DNA of 45,335 nucleotides from an uncultured Clostridia bacterium (GTDB lineage: Bacteria > Bacillota > Clostridia > TANB77 > CAG-508), in NCBI GenBank assembly GCA_934154805.1, contig CAKPGM010000014.1:1-45335 (forward strand), in the 5' to 3' direction. Positions 24,374 to 33,315 of this stretch are shown here, piece by piece. Position 1 is the stretch's first letter; every line of letters starts with the position of its first letter. Both the position numbers and the translations under genes were made by a program. The notes under the pieces were generated by a model that saw nothing but the letters and a program-made list of their open reading frames with translations, ran no database searches and was not told the origin of the DNA.

Positions 24374-24447
24374 AAAAGAAAATTAATAGTTGATTTATAA
24401 AACGTAATGTTTTATAATAACAATATACAAAAGGAAAGGGGAACGAA

Positions 24448-25066
24448 ATGCCAAAAGAAACATTAAAAAATTTAAAGAAAACGAATGAAAGGGGAAAAGT
24501 AAAAATGAGAAAAATGTTAAAAAACAAAAAACGGAATAACGTTAATAGCATTAGTTGTAACAATAGTTGTGCTTCTAATATTAGCAGGAGTCAGTATAAG
24601 CTTAATATTAGATAACAATGGAATAATACAAAAAAGTAAAGAAGCAAGAAGACAATATGAACAAGCTAAAGTAAATGAAGAGGATACACTAAATCAAATA
24701 AATAATACAATAGATCAATATACAAAAATAAAATTTTATCTAGAAACTCATAGTGGAGTGGATACGTCTAATATAATAACGGAGTATATGGTAGAAATTG
24801 GAACTACTTGGAGAGAATTTGTAAGAGAGCAAAAACCATGTGATGAAGATAATGGACAAAAGTATGAATTATTTTCAAATAATGATGTTGAAACGAATGT
24901 TGTTGGAGAAAATGGTGCTTTTCATACAGAGTATGGAGTTCCAGTAGGTGTTATATGTACTGCTGCTGGAGGACCTGTTTTTGAGTCATCTGGTACTATA
25001 AGTACAGGACCTTGGGTATATCCACGGAGATGTAATAAAGGAAGGTGTAGTATACAATCTAGTTAG
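24448..25066 (+). pseudogene. Pilin-like gene with a frameshift at the signal peptide
   Basis: ATG 24448, with AAGGAAAGGGG upstream, starts a basic leader that continues in frame through two further ATGs (24505 and 24514). The leader then leaves frame at AAAAAACAAAAAACGG (24519-24534). The pilin helix GITLIALVVTIVVLLILAGV resumes in the +1 frame from 24533 and runs to the stop at 25066. That frame has a TAA at 24518 and no start codon before 24569, which lies within the hydrophobic helix. Removing one base (the C at 24532) would restore a leader ending KK-G at the cleavage point, as in the gene at 269. The body ends in a Cys-containing domain. It may be a mutation, a slippage switch at the A-tract or a sequencing error. 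Confidence 0.8.
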
Positions 25067-25112
25067 ATAATTGTATAATAAGTGTGTTATTTCGAATATA
25101 GTAAAAAACTAG

Positions 25113-25140
25113 ATAGGGACTGGAAAAGTCCCTATTTTTA
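25113..25140 (+). terminator. Terminator after the second pilin-like gene
   Basis: ATAGGGACT (25113-25121) pairs with AGTCCCTAT (25127-25135), followed by TTTTTAA. Confidence 0.85.
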
Positions 25141-25168
25141 ATGTATAATATCAATGGAGGAAAATAAG

Positions 25169-25819
25169 ATGCAGATATTATTAGTAGAAGATAATGAAAC
25201 AATAGCAAAAGCTTTAACATATACTTTAGAACAACAAAAATATAAGGTACTTCATACAACAAGTATAGAGAAAACGAAAAAAATGCTTAAGGATAAAATT
25301 GACTTAATAATACTAGATGTTGCCTTGCCTGATGGAAACGGATTTGACTTATATCAAGACACAATAAAAAAGCTAAATATACCAACAATATTTTTAACAG
25401 CGAGAGATGATGAAATCGATATAGTAAAAGGTTTAGAGCTAGGAGCAGAAGATTATATTACAAAGCCATTTGGAACAAAAGAACTTTTGGCAAGAATAAA
25501 AAAGATTTTATTAAGGCAAAAAAAGAACACAATATTAACAGTACAAGACATTAGCTTTGACATAGACAAAATGGTTGTATATAAAAACAATAAACCGATT
25601 GATCTAACGAGTCTTGAACTAAAAATATTACATATGTTGTTCTTGAATTTAAATAAAGTTGTAAAAAGAGATGACATTATAGAAAAAATATGGGAATGGA
25701 CAGGCAATGATGTCAATGATAATACAGTAACAGTTTATTTAAAAAGAATAAGAGAAAAATTACAAACAGATATTATAATAACAATAAAAGGAATGGGATA
25801 TAGAATAGATGAAAAATAA
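25169..25819 (+). CDS. OmpR/PhoB-family response regulator
   Basis: The 216-aa protein has a receiver domain with the acidic pair EDN (about 7-9), phospho-acceptor Asp at about 50 in LIILDVALPDG, and the Thr and Lys at TAR and KPFG. A C-terminal winged helix has SLELKILHMLF and VTVYLKRIREKL. GGAGG (25156-25160) selects ATG 25169 over 25154. The gene overlaps the kinase by 11 bp. Its likely targets include the ABC exporter at 20791, the usual arrangement for such modules, but this is inferred. Confidence 0.93.
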   Translation: MQILLVEDNETIAKALTYTLEQQKYKVLHTTSIEKTKKMLKDKIDLIILDVALPDGNGFDLYQDTIKKLNIPTIFLTARDDEIDIVKGLELGAEDYITKPFGTKELLARIKKILLRQKKNTILTVQDISFDIDKMVVYKNNKPIDLTSLELKILHMLFLNLNKVVKRDDIIEKIWEWTGNDVNDNTVTVYLKRIREKLQTDIIITIKGMGYRIDEK

Positions 25820-27023
25820 GATTGGTTATGGCAAAACGCTTACAATAAGCATTATAATAGCAATTATATTTATACTTACAAATGTGATTATAAATTGTGT
25901 GGCTTACAGAACATACACGAAAAACTTTAATGCTAAGATAGATTTGATAATTGGAGAAACCATAAAAGAGAATCCGGATATAGACAAAGATACATTAATA
26001 AAAATATTAAATAATGAAAACAACAAATCGGACAATGTTCTAAAAAAGTATGGAATAAATCTAAATGAAGATTCTGCAATATTAGAAAATGACAAAAGAT
26101 TTTATGAGTTTACATTATTAAGTACAGCAATTACAGTAATATTTATATCAGTAGTATTGATAGTATTTGCAGAATATAATAGAAGAAGGAACAAAAAAAT
26201 AAAGCAAATAACTGATTACATAGAGCAAATAAACCAAAAGAATTATAAGCTAGACATAGAAGAAAATTCAGAAGGAGAACTTTCTATATTAAAAAATGAA
26301 ATATACAAAACAACTGTAATGCTTAATGAAATAGCAGATAACGAAACGAAGGATAAAGAAAATCTAAAGGAATCTTTATCAGATATTTCGCATCAATTAA
26401 AAACTCCTTTGACTTCAATAATAATTATACTAGACAATATATTAGACAATCCAGATATGGAACAAACAGTTAGAGAAGATTTTATAAAAGATATAAAAAG
26501 AGAGATAACTAACATTCAATTCTTAGTGGCAAACTTACTAAAATTATCAAAGTTAGATGCGAACTCAGTACAATTTATAAACAAAGAAGTGAAAGTAGAA
26601 GAAATAATCCAAAATGTAGTAAAAAATGTGTCAAGTATATGTGATTTGAAGAATATAAAAATAAATATTACAGGCGATCCAAAAGCTAAAATTGTATGCG
26701 ATGAAAGATGGCAAATAGAAGCAATAACAAACATTGTAAAAAATGCTGCCGAACATTCAAAAACAGATTCGGAAATAGACATTAGCTATGAACAGAACAA
26801 AGTATATACTAAGATAGTGATAAAAGACTATGGTGTGGGAATAAATAGTAAAGATTTAAAACACATATTCCAAAGATTCTACAAAAGCAAGAATTCTGCA
26901 AAAGACAGTATTGGAATAGGACTTCCACTTGCAAAATCAATAATCGAAAGAAACAACGGATATATAGAAGTTACATCAGAACAAGGAAAAGGAACAACCT
27001 TTACAATTAAATATTTAAAATAA
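25809..27023 (+). CDS. Sensor histidine kinase
   Basis: The 404-aa protein has two membrane segments (about 10-32 and 97-117) bounding an extracellular loop of about 65 residues, and a HAMP-like linker. The HisKA domain has SDISHQLKTPLTS with His at about 195. The HATPase domain has the N box IVKNAAEH, G1 DYGVGI, F box FQRFYKSK and G2 GIGLPLAKS. The medium-sized sensor loop suggests direct ligand sensing. The Bce-type alternative, sensing through the transporter, normally has a very short loop, so it is less likely. Confidence 0.92.
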   Translation: MKNKIGYGKTLTISIIIAIIFILTNVIINCVAYRTYTKNFNAKIDLIIGETIKENPDIDKDTLIKILNNENNKSDNVLKKYGINLNEDSAILENDKRFYEFTLLSTAITVIFISVVLIVFAEYNRRRNKKIKQITDYIEQINQKNYKLDIEENSEGELSILKNEIYKTTVMLNEIADNETKDKENLKESLSDISHQLKTPLTSIIIILDNILDNPDMEQTVREDFIKDIKREITNIQFLVANLLKLSKLDANSVQFINKEVKVEEIIQNVVKNVSSICDLKNIKINITGDPKAKIVCDERWQIEAITNIVKNAAEHSKTDSEIDISYEQNKVYTKIVIKDYGVGINSKDLKHIFQRFYKSKNSAKDSIGIGLPLAKSIIERNNGYIEVTSEQGKGTTFTIKYLK

Positions 27024-27032
27024 GGAGGTAAT

Positions 27033-27551
27033 ATGCTAGAGATAAAAGTTGACCAGATAAAGGGAAGCAAAGCAAGACTTCAAGTTTATGAGAACAATAT
27101 CAAAATAATTGAAACAGAAGCATATATAGGAAAAAATGGTGTAACAACAAATAAAGCAGAAGGAGATGGAAAAACTCCTTTAGGAACATTTAAATTAGGA
27201 AAAGCATTTGGAACACATGCTGATGTTAAGAACAAAGAATATATAAAAATCAATCCAAACATATATTGGGTAGATGATGCAAAATCTGTTTACTATAACA
27301 AGCTAATAGATATAGAAAAAATAAAACCAGATTTTAATAGTGCAGAACATTTAGTAGAATATAAACAACAATATGAATATGCTGTTGAAATAAAAACTAA
27401 CGAAAACAATATTCCTGGAAAAGGGAGTGCAATATTTTTACATTGCTCAGTGGAAAGACCAACTTCAGGATGTGTGGCGATAAAAAGTGAAATAATGAAG
27501 CAAATAGTGGGAAAAATTGATGAAAATGCAACAATATGTATAGAAATCTAA
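27033..27551 (+). CDS. L,D-transpeptidase (YkuD-type) without signal peptide
   Basis: The 172-aa protein has YIGKNGVTTNKAEGDGKTPLGTF and later FLHCSVERPTSGCVAI, with His about 137 and catalytic Cys about 147. This is the YkuD/YafK-like active site. These enzymes form 3-3 crosslinks or attach proteins to peptidoglycan. No signal peptide or membrane anchor is visible, which is unusual for a wall enzyme. It starts 9 bp after the kinase and is probably in the same operon, suggesting an envelope-stress output. Confidence 0.85.
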   Translation: MLEIKVDQIKGSKARLQVYENNIKIIETEAYIGKNGVTTNKAEGDGKTPLGTFKLGKAFGTHADVKNKEYIKINPNIYWVDDAKSVYYNKLIDIEKIKPDFNSAEHLVEYKQQYEYAVEIKTNENNIPGKGSAIFLHCSVERPTSGCVAIKSEIMKQIVGKIDENATICIEI

Positions 27552-27559
27552 AAGAAATG

Positions 27560-27587
27560 TTGTAATTTTCTGTGTTTTTGATATAAT
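27560..27587 (+). promoter_or_regulatory. Promoter of the phosphofructokinase operon
   Basis: TTGTAA (27560-27565), a 16-bp spacer and TATAAT (27582-27587), with an extended -10 TG at 27579-27580. Confidence 0.75.
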
Positions 27588-27619
27588 AGTCATAAGTTAA
27601 AACGTAGGAGGTAAATAAA

Positions 27620-28765
27620 ATGTTAAAAAAGGTGGCAATTTTAACAAATGGTGGAGATGTAGCTGGATTCAATGCTGTTATAAGAGCAATAGTAAAAACA
27701 GCAGAAGAAAATAATATAGAATGTTATGGATTTGTAGATGGTTATAGAGGATTATTAAACAATGATTATATAAGATTAAGCACCAGTGGAAATAGAAATG
27801 CGTCTGGAATAATTGCAAAAGGAGGATCTATAATAGGATCATCAACAAATGCAAATCTATTTAATTATAAAATAGTAAAAGAAAACGGAGAGATAGAATA
27901 TCAAGATTTATCAGATAGATGTATACAAAATGTTAGAGAAGATGGATTTGACTGTATATTCACATTAGGTGGAGATGGAACTCAAAAATCAGCAAGAGAT
28001 TTCTATAAAAAAGGACTAAATGTAATAGGAGTTCCAAAAACAATAGATAATGATGTAGCATGTACAGAAATAACATTTGGATACAATACAGCAGTATCAG
28101 TAGCAACAGAAGCACTAGATAGATTACACACAACAGGAGAAACACATCATAGAATAATGGTACTAGAAGTAATGGGAAGATATGCAGGTTGGATAGCATT
28201 AGAATCTGCAATAGCAGGAGGAGCAGACATAGCTCTTATTCCTGAGATACCATATGATATACACAAAACAGTAGAAAAAATACAAGAGAGAGCAAAAGTT
28301 GGAAAGCGTTTCAGTATAGTAGTTGTTGCAGAAGGAGCAACTCCAAAAGGTGGAGATATTTCTGTAGAGAATGTAAGAGATAATGGAGCAGGAGTAGATA
28401 ATACAAAACTTGGAGGAGCTGGAGAAATTGTAACTAAACAATTAGAAAAACTAACAGGATTTGAAGCAAGATGCACAGTTCTTGGATATATGCAAAGAGG
28501 AGGAACACCAACTGCATTTGATAGAGTATTATCAACAAAATATGGAGCAAAAGCAATGGAACTTGCAATGGAAGGAAAATTTGGGACAATAGCAGTTATT
28601 AAAAATGGAAAATTAGATTATGCAACACTAGAAGATGTTGTAGGACAAAATAAAGAGATAGGCGCTGTTTCAGGTAATACACCATTAAGTAATCTAAGAA
28701 AGATAAAAATGGATGATGACTTAGTAAAAACTGCAAGAGATGTTGGAATTTGCCTTGGAGATTAG
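27620..28765 (+). CDS. pfkA: 6-phosphofructokinase
   Basis: The 381-aa protein starts MLKKVAILTNGGDVAGFNAVI. It has GGDGTQKSA with Gly at the E. coli 104 position and PKTIDND with Lys at the 124 position, plus MGRYAGWIA and GYMQRGGTPTAFDR. PPi-dependent enzymes have Asp-104 with Lys-124, and classic ATP enzymes have Gly at both. The Gly/Lys pair is that of the longer ATP-using subgroup, so ATP dependence is predicted, with some doubt. The first glycine loop is GGDVAG rather than the usual GGDAPG. It commits fructose 6-phosphate to glycolysis. Confidence 0.92.
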   Translation: MLKKVAILTNGGDVAGFNAVIRAIVKTAEENNIECYGFVDGYRGLLNNDYIRLSTSGNRNASGIIAKGGSIIGSSTNANLFNYKIVKENGEIEYQDLSDRCIQNVREDGFDCIFTLGGDGTQKSARDFYKKGLNVIGVPKTIDNDVACTEITFGYNTAVSVATEALDRLHTTGETHHRIMVLEVMGRYAGWIALESAIAGGADIALIPEIPYDIHKTVEKIQERAKVGKRFSIVVVAEGATPKGGDISVENVRDNGAGVDNTKLGGAGEIVTKQLEKLTGFEARCTVLGYMQRGGTPTAFDRVLSTKYGAKAMELAMEGKFGTIAVIKNGKLDYATLEDVVGQNKEIGAVSGNTPLSNLRKIKMDDDLVKTARDVGICLGD

Positions 28766-28798
28766 AATGATCTAATCTTATGAAAGGAAAGAATAGAT

Positions 28799-30514
28799 AT
28801 GAAAGATTTTAAGCAAATAATAGCAGAAGAAATAGGAAAAGCAACAGATATAGATAAAGAGAAAATATTAGAGAATATAGGGGTGCCAAAAGACACCTCT
28901 AATGGTGATTATGCTTTCCCTTGCTTTATACTAGCAAAGGAATTAAAGAAATCACCGGTTGCAATATCAGAAGAGATCAAAGAAAAGATTTTACAAAACT
29001 TAGAATGTGTAAAAGAAATATCAGAAGTAAATGCAGTAAACGGTTTTTTAAACTTTAAGTTAAATAAGAATCATATAGCACAAGAAGTTATAGATGAATT
29101 TGACAAGGAAAAGGAAAACTTTGGAGCTGGAAAATTAGAAAAAATACAAAATGTAGTAATAGATTATTCGGCACCAAACATAGCAAAACCATTTCATATA
29201 GGACATTTACGCTCAACTGTTATTGGTCAAGCTTTGTATAACATATATAAATATTTAGGATATAATGTTACAGGAATAAACCATCTAGGAGATTATGGAA
29301 CTCAATTTGGAAAATTAATAGAAGGCTATAAACGTTGGGGCAATGAATATAATATAGATGAAAATCCAATAGACGAGCTAACTAAAATTTATATAAGAAT
29401 AAATAACCTTTGCAAAGAAGATGAAAGTGTATTAGAAGAGTGCAGAAATAACTTCAAGAAATTAGAAGATGGAGATGAATATTGTACTCAATTATGGCAA
29501 AAGTTTAGAGATCTAAGTTTGAAAGAATTTAATAAAGTGTATGATATTCTAGGAGTAAAATTTGATTCACTTAATGGAGAAGCTTTCTACTCAGATAAAA
29601 TGCCTGAAATAATAGACATACTAGATAAATCTGGTAAACTAGAAGAATCAGAAGGAGCAAAAGTAGTAAAACTAGGTGAAGAAATGCCGCCTTGTTTGAT
29701 AATCAAATCAAATGGATCAACTACATATGCAACTAGAGATTTAGCTGCGATAATGTACAGAGCAAGAACATATGATTTTGATAAAGCTATATATGTAACA
29801 TCATATGAGCAGATATTGCACTTTAAACAAGTATTTGCAACAGCTAAATATCTAGGATTAGATTCTAAATATACAAATGGACTTGTGCATGTGCCATTTG
29901 GTATGGTTTTATTAAAAACAGGAAAGATGTCTACAAGAGAGGGAAAAATAATAAAACTAGAAGAATTACTAAATGAAGCAATAGAAAAAAGCAGAAAAGT
30001 AATAGAAAATAAAAATCCTAACTTGGAAAACAAAGAAGATGTTGCTAAAAAAGTTGGAATTGGAGCAGTTATATTTAATGACTTATCAAATAACAGAATA
30101 AAAGATGAAATATTTGACTGGGATATAATGTTAAACTTCAATGGAGAAACAGGCCCTTATGTTCAATATATAACAGTAAGAGCAAAGAGTGTAATAGAAA
30201 AAGCTGGATATATTCCAAACATTAAAGACATTAATGTAGAAAAACTGAACGACAAAGACTCTCAAAATGTAATAAATATATTATACAATTTTAATACAGT
30301 ATTAAAGAGTGTAACCGAAAAAGAAGAACCATCAGTTCTTGCGAGATACTTAATAAATCTTGCACAAGGATTTAGCAGCTTCTATAATAACTGTCATATA
30401 ATTGGAGAAGATAAAGAAACCCAAGATGCACGTCTATATTTGACATATATGGTAAAGACAATTTTGGAGAAGGGATTAAATCTGTTAGGAATACAAGTCC
30501 CAGAAAAAATGTAA
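28799..30514 (+). CDS. argS: Arginyl-tRNA synthetase
   Basis: The 571-aa protein has an N-terminal Add-1 domain (about 1-100), the HIGH motif as KPFHIGHLRS (about 133) and KMSTREG (about 380). A C-terminal DALR anticodon-binding helical domain ends LNLLGIQVPEKM. It has a GAAAGGA binding site and starts 33 bp after the phosphofructokinase. No T-box is seen in that short gap. Confidence 0.97.
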   Translation: MKDFKQIIAEEIGKATDIDKEKILENIGVPKDTSNGDYAFPCFILAKELKKSPVAISEEIKEKILQNLECVKEISEVNAVNGFLNFKLNKNHIAQEVIDEFDKEKENFGAGKLEKIQNVVIDYSAPNIAKPFHIGHLRSTVIGQALYNIYKYLGYNVTGINHLGDYGTQFGKLIEGYKRWGNEYNIDENPIDELTKIYIRINNLCKEDESVLEECRNNFKKLEDGDEYCTQLWQKFRDLSLKEFNKVYDILGVKFDSLNGEAFYSDKMPEIIDILDKSGKLEESEGAKVVKLGEEMPPCLIIKSNGSTTYATRDLAAIMYRARTYDFDKAIYVTSYEQILHFKQVFATAKYLGLDSKYTNGLVHVPFGMVLLKTGKMSTREGKIIKLEELLNEAIEKSRKVIENKNPNLENKEDVAKKVGIGAVIFNDLSNNRIKDEIFDWDIMLNFNGETGPYVQYITVRAKSVIEKAGYIPNIKDINVEKLNDKDSQNVINILYNFNTVLKSVTEKEEPSVLARYLINLAQGFSSFYNNCHIIGEDKETQDARLYLTYMVKTILEKGLNLLGIQVPEKM

Positions 30515-30527
30515 GAGGATAATTTGA

Positions 30528-31517
30528 ATGAACAAAAATATTTTAAAACATATAATTAGATATATATTAATAATCTGTATAATTATTCTATGCTGTAAAA
30601 TATTTAGCTTTTCTAGTCAAAATGGTGTGAATTCATCAGGAACAAGTGAAAGAGTTACAAGCATTATATTGAAAATTTTTGGGTTAAAATGCAATGATGC
30701 AACAATAAAGATATTTGATCCGGCAATCAGAAAAGTTGCTCATTTTTGTGTTTACATGCTACTTGGATTTCTACTAATGTGTACTAGTGAAACTTTTAAA
30801 TGGCAAAGAGTCTATAAATTCGACTTTAGCACTATGTTTGCATTTGTATTTGCGTGTACTGATGAACTGCATCAGCGATTTGTACCAGGAAGAAGCGGAG
30901 AATTTGCAGATGTATGTCTAGACACGGTAGGAGCAATGTTAGGAGTTTTAATAGTACTGGCAATAGCATTAATTTGTGTTCAAATAAAAAAGAAAAAGGC
31001 TAGAAAACCCAAAAAACTAGCAGAAGAAAATAAACAAGATGAACCGAAAAGAAAAGTACTATTTATAGCAAGCACAGGAGGTCATCTTAATGAATTAATG
31101 CAACTAAAAACGCTATTTAAGAAATATGATTATCACATAGTAACAGAAAACACGAAAGTAGACAAAAGCTTAAAAAAGAAATATGGAAACAAAATGAGCT
31201 TCTTAATATATGGAACAAAAAAATATCCAATAAGCTACATTTTTAAATTCATAGCAAACAGCTTTATAAGTTTATATTACTTCTTCAAATATCAACCAGA
31301 AGTAATAGTAACAACAGGAACTCATACAGCAGTTCCAATGTGCTATATAGCCAAAATATTTGGGAGCAAAGTCATATTTATAGAAACATTTGCAAACAGG
31401 ACAAGCGGAACAGTAGCTGGAAAATTAATATATCCCATAGCAGATACCTTTGTTGTGCAATGGGAAGAAATGCATAAAGTATATCCAAAATCAGTATGTT
31501 GGGGGTGGCTATATTAA
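30528..31517 (+). CDS. VanZ-Alg14 fusion protein
   Basis: Residues 1-155 are a VanZ-like membrane domain with four spans and the family motifs FSFSSQNG, RKVAHF and DELHQRFVPGRSGEFADVCLD. A charged linker (about 152-175) leads to an Alg14/PssD-like domain (about 178-329) beginning KVLFIASTGGHLNEL, with IVTTGTHTAVPM and FIETFANRTSGT. Alg14-type proteins anchor and activate an Alg13-type catalytic partner, which is the next gene, 0 bp downstream. The fusion would place this glycosyltransferase at the membrane through VanZ. Together they probably add a sugar to a lipid-linked intermediate. Confidence 0.85.
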   Translation: MNKNILKHIIRYILIICIIILCCKIFSFSSQNGVNSSGTSERVTSIILKIFGLKCNDATIKIFDPAIRKVAHFCVYMLLGFLLMCTSETFKWQRVYKFDFSTMFAFVFACTDELHQRFVPGRSGEFADVCLDTVGAMLGVLIVLAIALICVQIKKKKARKPKKLAEENKQDEPKRKVLFIASTGGHLNELMQLKTLFKKYDYHIVTENTKVDKSLKKKYGNKMSFLIYGTKKYPISYIFKFIANSFISLYYFFKYQPEVIVTTGTHTAVPMCYIAKIFGSKVIFIETFANRTSGTVAGKLIYPIADTFVVQWEEMHKVYPKSVCWGWLY

Positions 31518-32006
31518 ATGATATTTGTAATATTAGGAACTCAAGATAAAAAATTTCCTAGACTTTTAGAAGCTGTACAAAAAGCAATAGATAAAAAAAT
31601 GATTAGCAAAAAAGAAAAAATAATAGTACAAGCAGGTAGCACAAAATTCGAATCAAATGATATGCAGATAATTGACTATATGCCAGTAGAACAATTTGAA
31701 GAGTATATAGAAAAAGCTGATATAATAATATGTCATGCAGGAGTTGGAACAATATTAACAGCTTTGGAAAAAGGAAAAAAAGTAATAGCAGCAGCAAGAC
31801 TAAAAGAATATGGAGAGCATGTAAATGACCATCAACTTCAAATACTAGAAAACTTTTCAAAGAAAGGATATATAGTAGCTCTAGAAGATTTTGAAAAAAT
31901 AGATGAAGCGATAAAGCAAGCCAAAGAACTTGAACCAAAACAAATAAAATCTAACAAACAATATTTTCTAAAACAACTTGAAAGAGAAATAAATATATTA
32001 GGATAA
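31518..32006 (+). CDS. Alg13/PssE-like glycosyltransferase subunit (GT28 C-terminal)
   Basis: This 162-aa protein starts MIFVILGTQDKKFPRLLEA. It has a GSTKF loop and CHAGVGTILTALEKGKKVI, the nucleotide-sugar-binding C-terminal half of GT28 enzymes. Alone it lacks the acceptor half, which the upstream Alg14-type domain provides. It directly abuts that gene and precedes the capsule operon, so a capsule or lipid-linked glycan role fits. Confidence 0.88.
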   Translation: MIFVILGTQDKKFPRLLEAVQKAIDKKMISKKEKIIVQAGSTKFESNDMQIIDYMPVEQFEEYIEKADIIICHAGVGTILTALEKGKKVIAAARLKEYGEHVNDHQLQILENFSKKGYIVALEDFEKIDEAIKQAKELEPKQIKSNKQYFLKQLEREINILG

Positions 32007-32035
32007 AAGAACTTAGATTTGTATCTAAGTTCTTT
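32006..32035. terminator. Hairpin after the Alg13-like gene
   Basis: AAAGAACTTAGAT (32006-32018) and ATCTAAGTTCTTT (32023-32035) form a perfect 13-bp stem with a TTGT loop. It has no long T run, so termination may be partial. Confidence 0.7.
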
Positions 32036-32079
32036 AAATATAGAAGAAAGATATAATTCGACAAAATTCTGCAAAAGGG

Positions 32080-32108
32080 TTGATTCATTTGTGAAATAAT
32101 GGTATATT
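32080..32108 (+). promoter_or_regulatory. Promoter of the capsule operon
   Basis: TTGATT (32080-32085), a 17-bp spacer and TATATT (32103-32108), with an extended -10 TG at 32100-32101. No further clear promoter is seen until 42939. Confidence 0.75.
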
Positions 32109-32140
32109 TATGAGGTGAAATTTTGCAAAGGAGAACTACA

Positions 32141-33289
32141 ATGAAAGCTAAAAGAATGAAGGAAAAAAACAAAAAAGAAAATAGAGATATAAATCAAGAA
32201 GAATATAAATATGGAGCATACGAGAGAAATATAGAAAGAGCACAATATAAAACAAAAAAGAAAAGTAAAGGATTAAAAATTTTTCTAAGAATTCTTATTG
32301 TAATAATAGTAATAATATTAGGAATTGCAATTGCAGGATATTCATTTATTCATAGTAAATTAAATAAAATGCAAACTGAACATATAGACAAGACGGCAAT
32401 AGGAATAAGTGAAGAAGCAAAAGATTCATTAAAAGGATATAGAAATATCGCACTACTTGGAATAGATAGTAGAGCAGATGACTATGGTACTGGAAACAGA
32501 AGCGACTGTATAATGATAGCAAGTATTAATGAGAAAACTAAAAAAGTAAAATTGATATCGGTATATAGAGATACATATGTATATGTAACAGAAAATGGAA
32601 CAAAAAAACTTGACAAAATTACACATGCTTATTCTTATGGTGGAGCACAAAATACATTAAAATCACTAAATGAAGCATTAGACCTAAATATAACTGAGTA
32701 TGTAACAGTTAACTTTGATGCCGTTATAGCAGCAGTAAATGCATTAAATGGAGTTCAGATAGAGATAACAAATGAAGAGTTAAAATACATAAACGACTAC
32801 ATAGATGCAACATCACAAAGCTCAGGAGTATCATCATCTCATCTAACAAAATCAGGTAAACAAACACTAGATGGAGTACAAGCAGTTGCGTATTCGAGAA
32901 TTAGATATACAGCTGGGGGAGATTATAAAAGAACAGAAAGAATGAGAACAGTAGTAATGGCGATGATGTCAAAAGCAAAAACTCTAAACATAGGCCAACT
33001 AAACAAACTAGCAGATACAATTCTACCAAGAATAAGCAAAAACATAGAGAACAATGACATAATAGCATTAATACCAAGTGTAATGTTGTTCGATATTACA
33101 GAAAGTCTTGGATGGCCATATGATGTAAGAGGAATATCAACTACAGCCTGGTATGGTGTACCAGTAACATTAGAAAGCAATGTAGTAAGACTTCACAAAG
33201 AAGTTTTTGAACAAGAAGACTATGAGGTTTCTGATGCTGTAAAAGAAATGAATGAGGCAATTATCAAGAAAACAGGATACACAGAATAG
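32141..33289 (+). CDS. LytR-CpsA-Psr (LCP) family glycopolymer ligase
   Basis: This 382-aa protein has a basic cytoplasmic N-terminus, one membrane span (about 45-68) and an extracellular LCP domain. The domain starts NIALLGIDSRADD and contains SDCIMIASINEKTKKVKLISVYRDTYV and YSRIRYTAGGDYKRTERM, with the conserved Arg and Asp residues that bind polyprenyl phosphate. LCP enzymes attach teichoic acid or capsule to peptidoglycan. AAAGGAG (32127-32133) selects ATG 32141. A TTG six codons upstream is open but not needed. It is the first gene of the capsule operon. Confidence 0.93.
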   Translation: MKAKRMKEKNKKENRDINQEEYKYGAYERNIERAQYKTKKKSKGLKIFLRILIVIIVIILGIAIAGYSFIHSKLNKMQTEHIDKTAIGISEEAKDSLKGYRNIALLGIDSRADDYGTGNRSDCIMIASINEKTKKVKLISVYRDTYVYVTENGTKKLDKITHAYSYGGAQNTLKSLNEALDLNITEYVTVNFDAVIAAVNALNGVQIEITNEELKYINDYIDATSQSSGVSSSHLTKSGKQTLDGVQAVAYSRIRYTAGGDYKRTERMRTVVMAMMSKAKTLNIGQLNKLADTILPRISKNIENNDIIALIPSVMLFDITESLGWPYDVRGISTTAWYGVPVTLESNVVRLHKEVFEQEDYEVSDAVKEMNEAIIKKTGYTE

Positions 33290-33315
33290 AATAAAAAAAC
33301 AGAGGGGGGAAAAAA

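Noticed and set aside
24519..24535. Programmed -1 ribosomal frameshift at A AAA AAC
   Set aside because: A slippery-looking A AAA AAC is present, but a +1 shift is needed to reach the pilin frame, so classic -1 slippage does not explain it.
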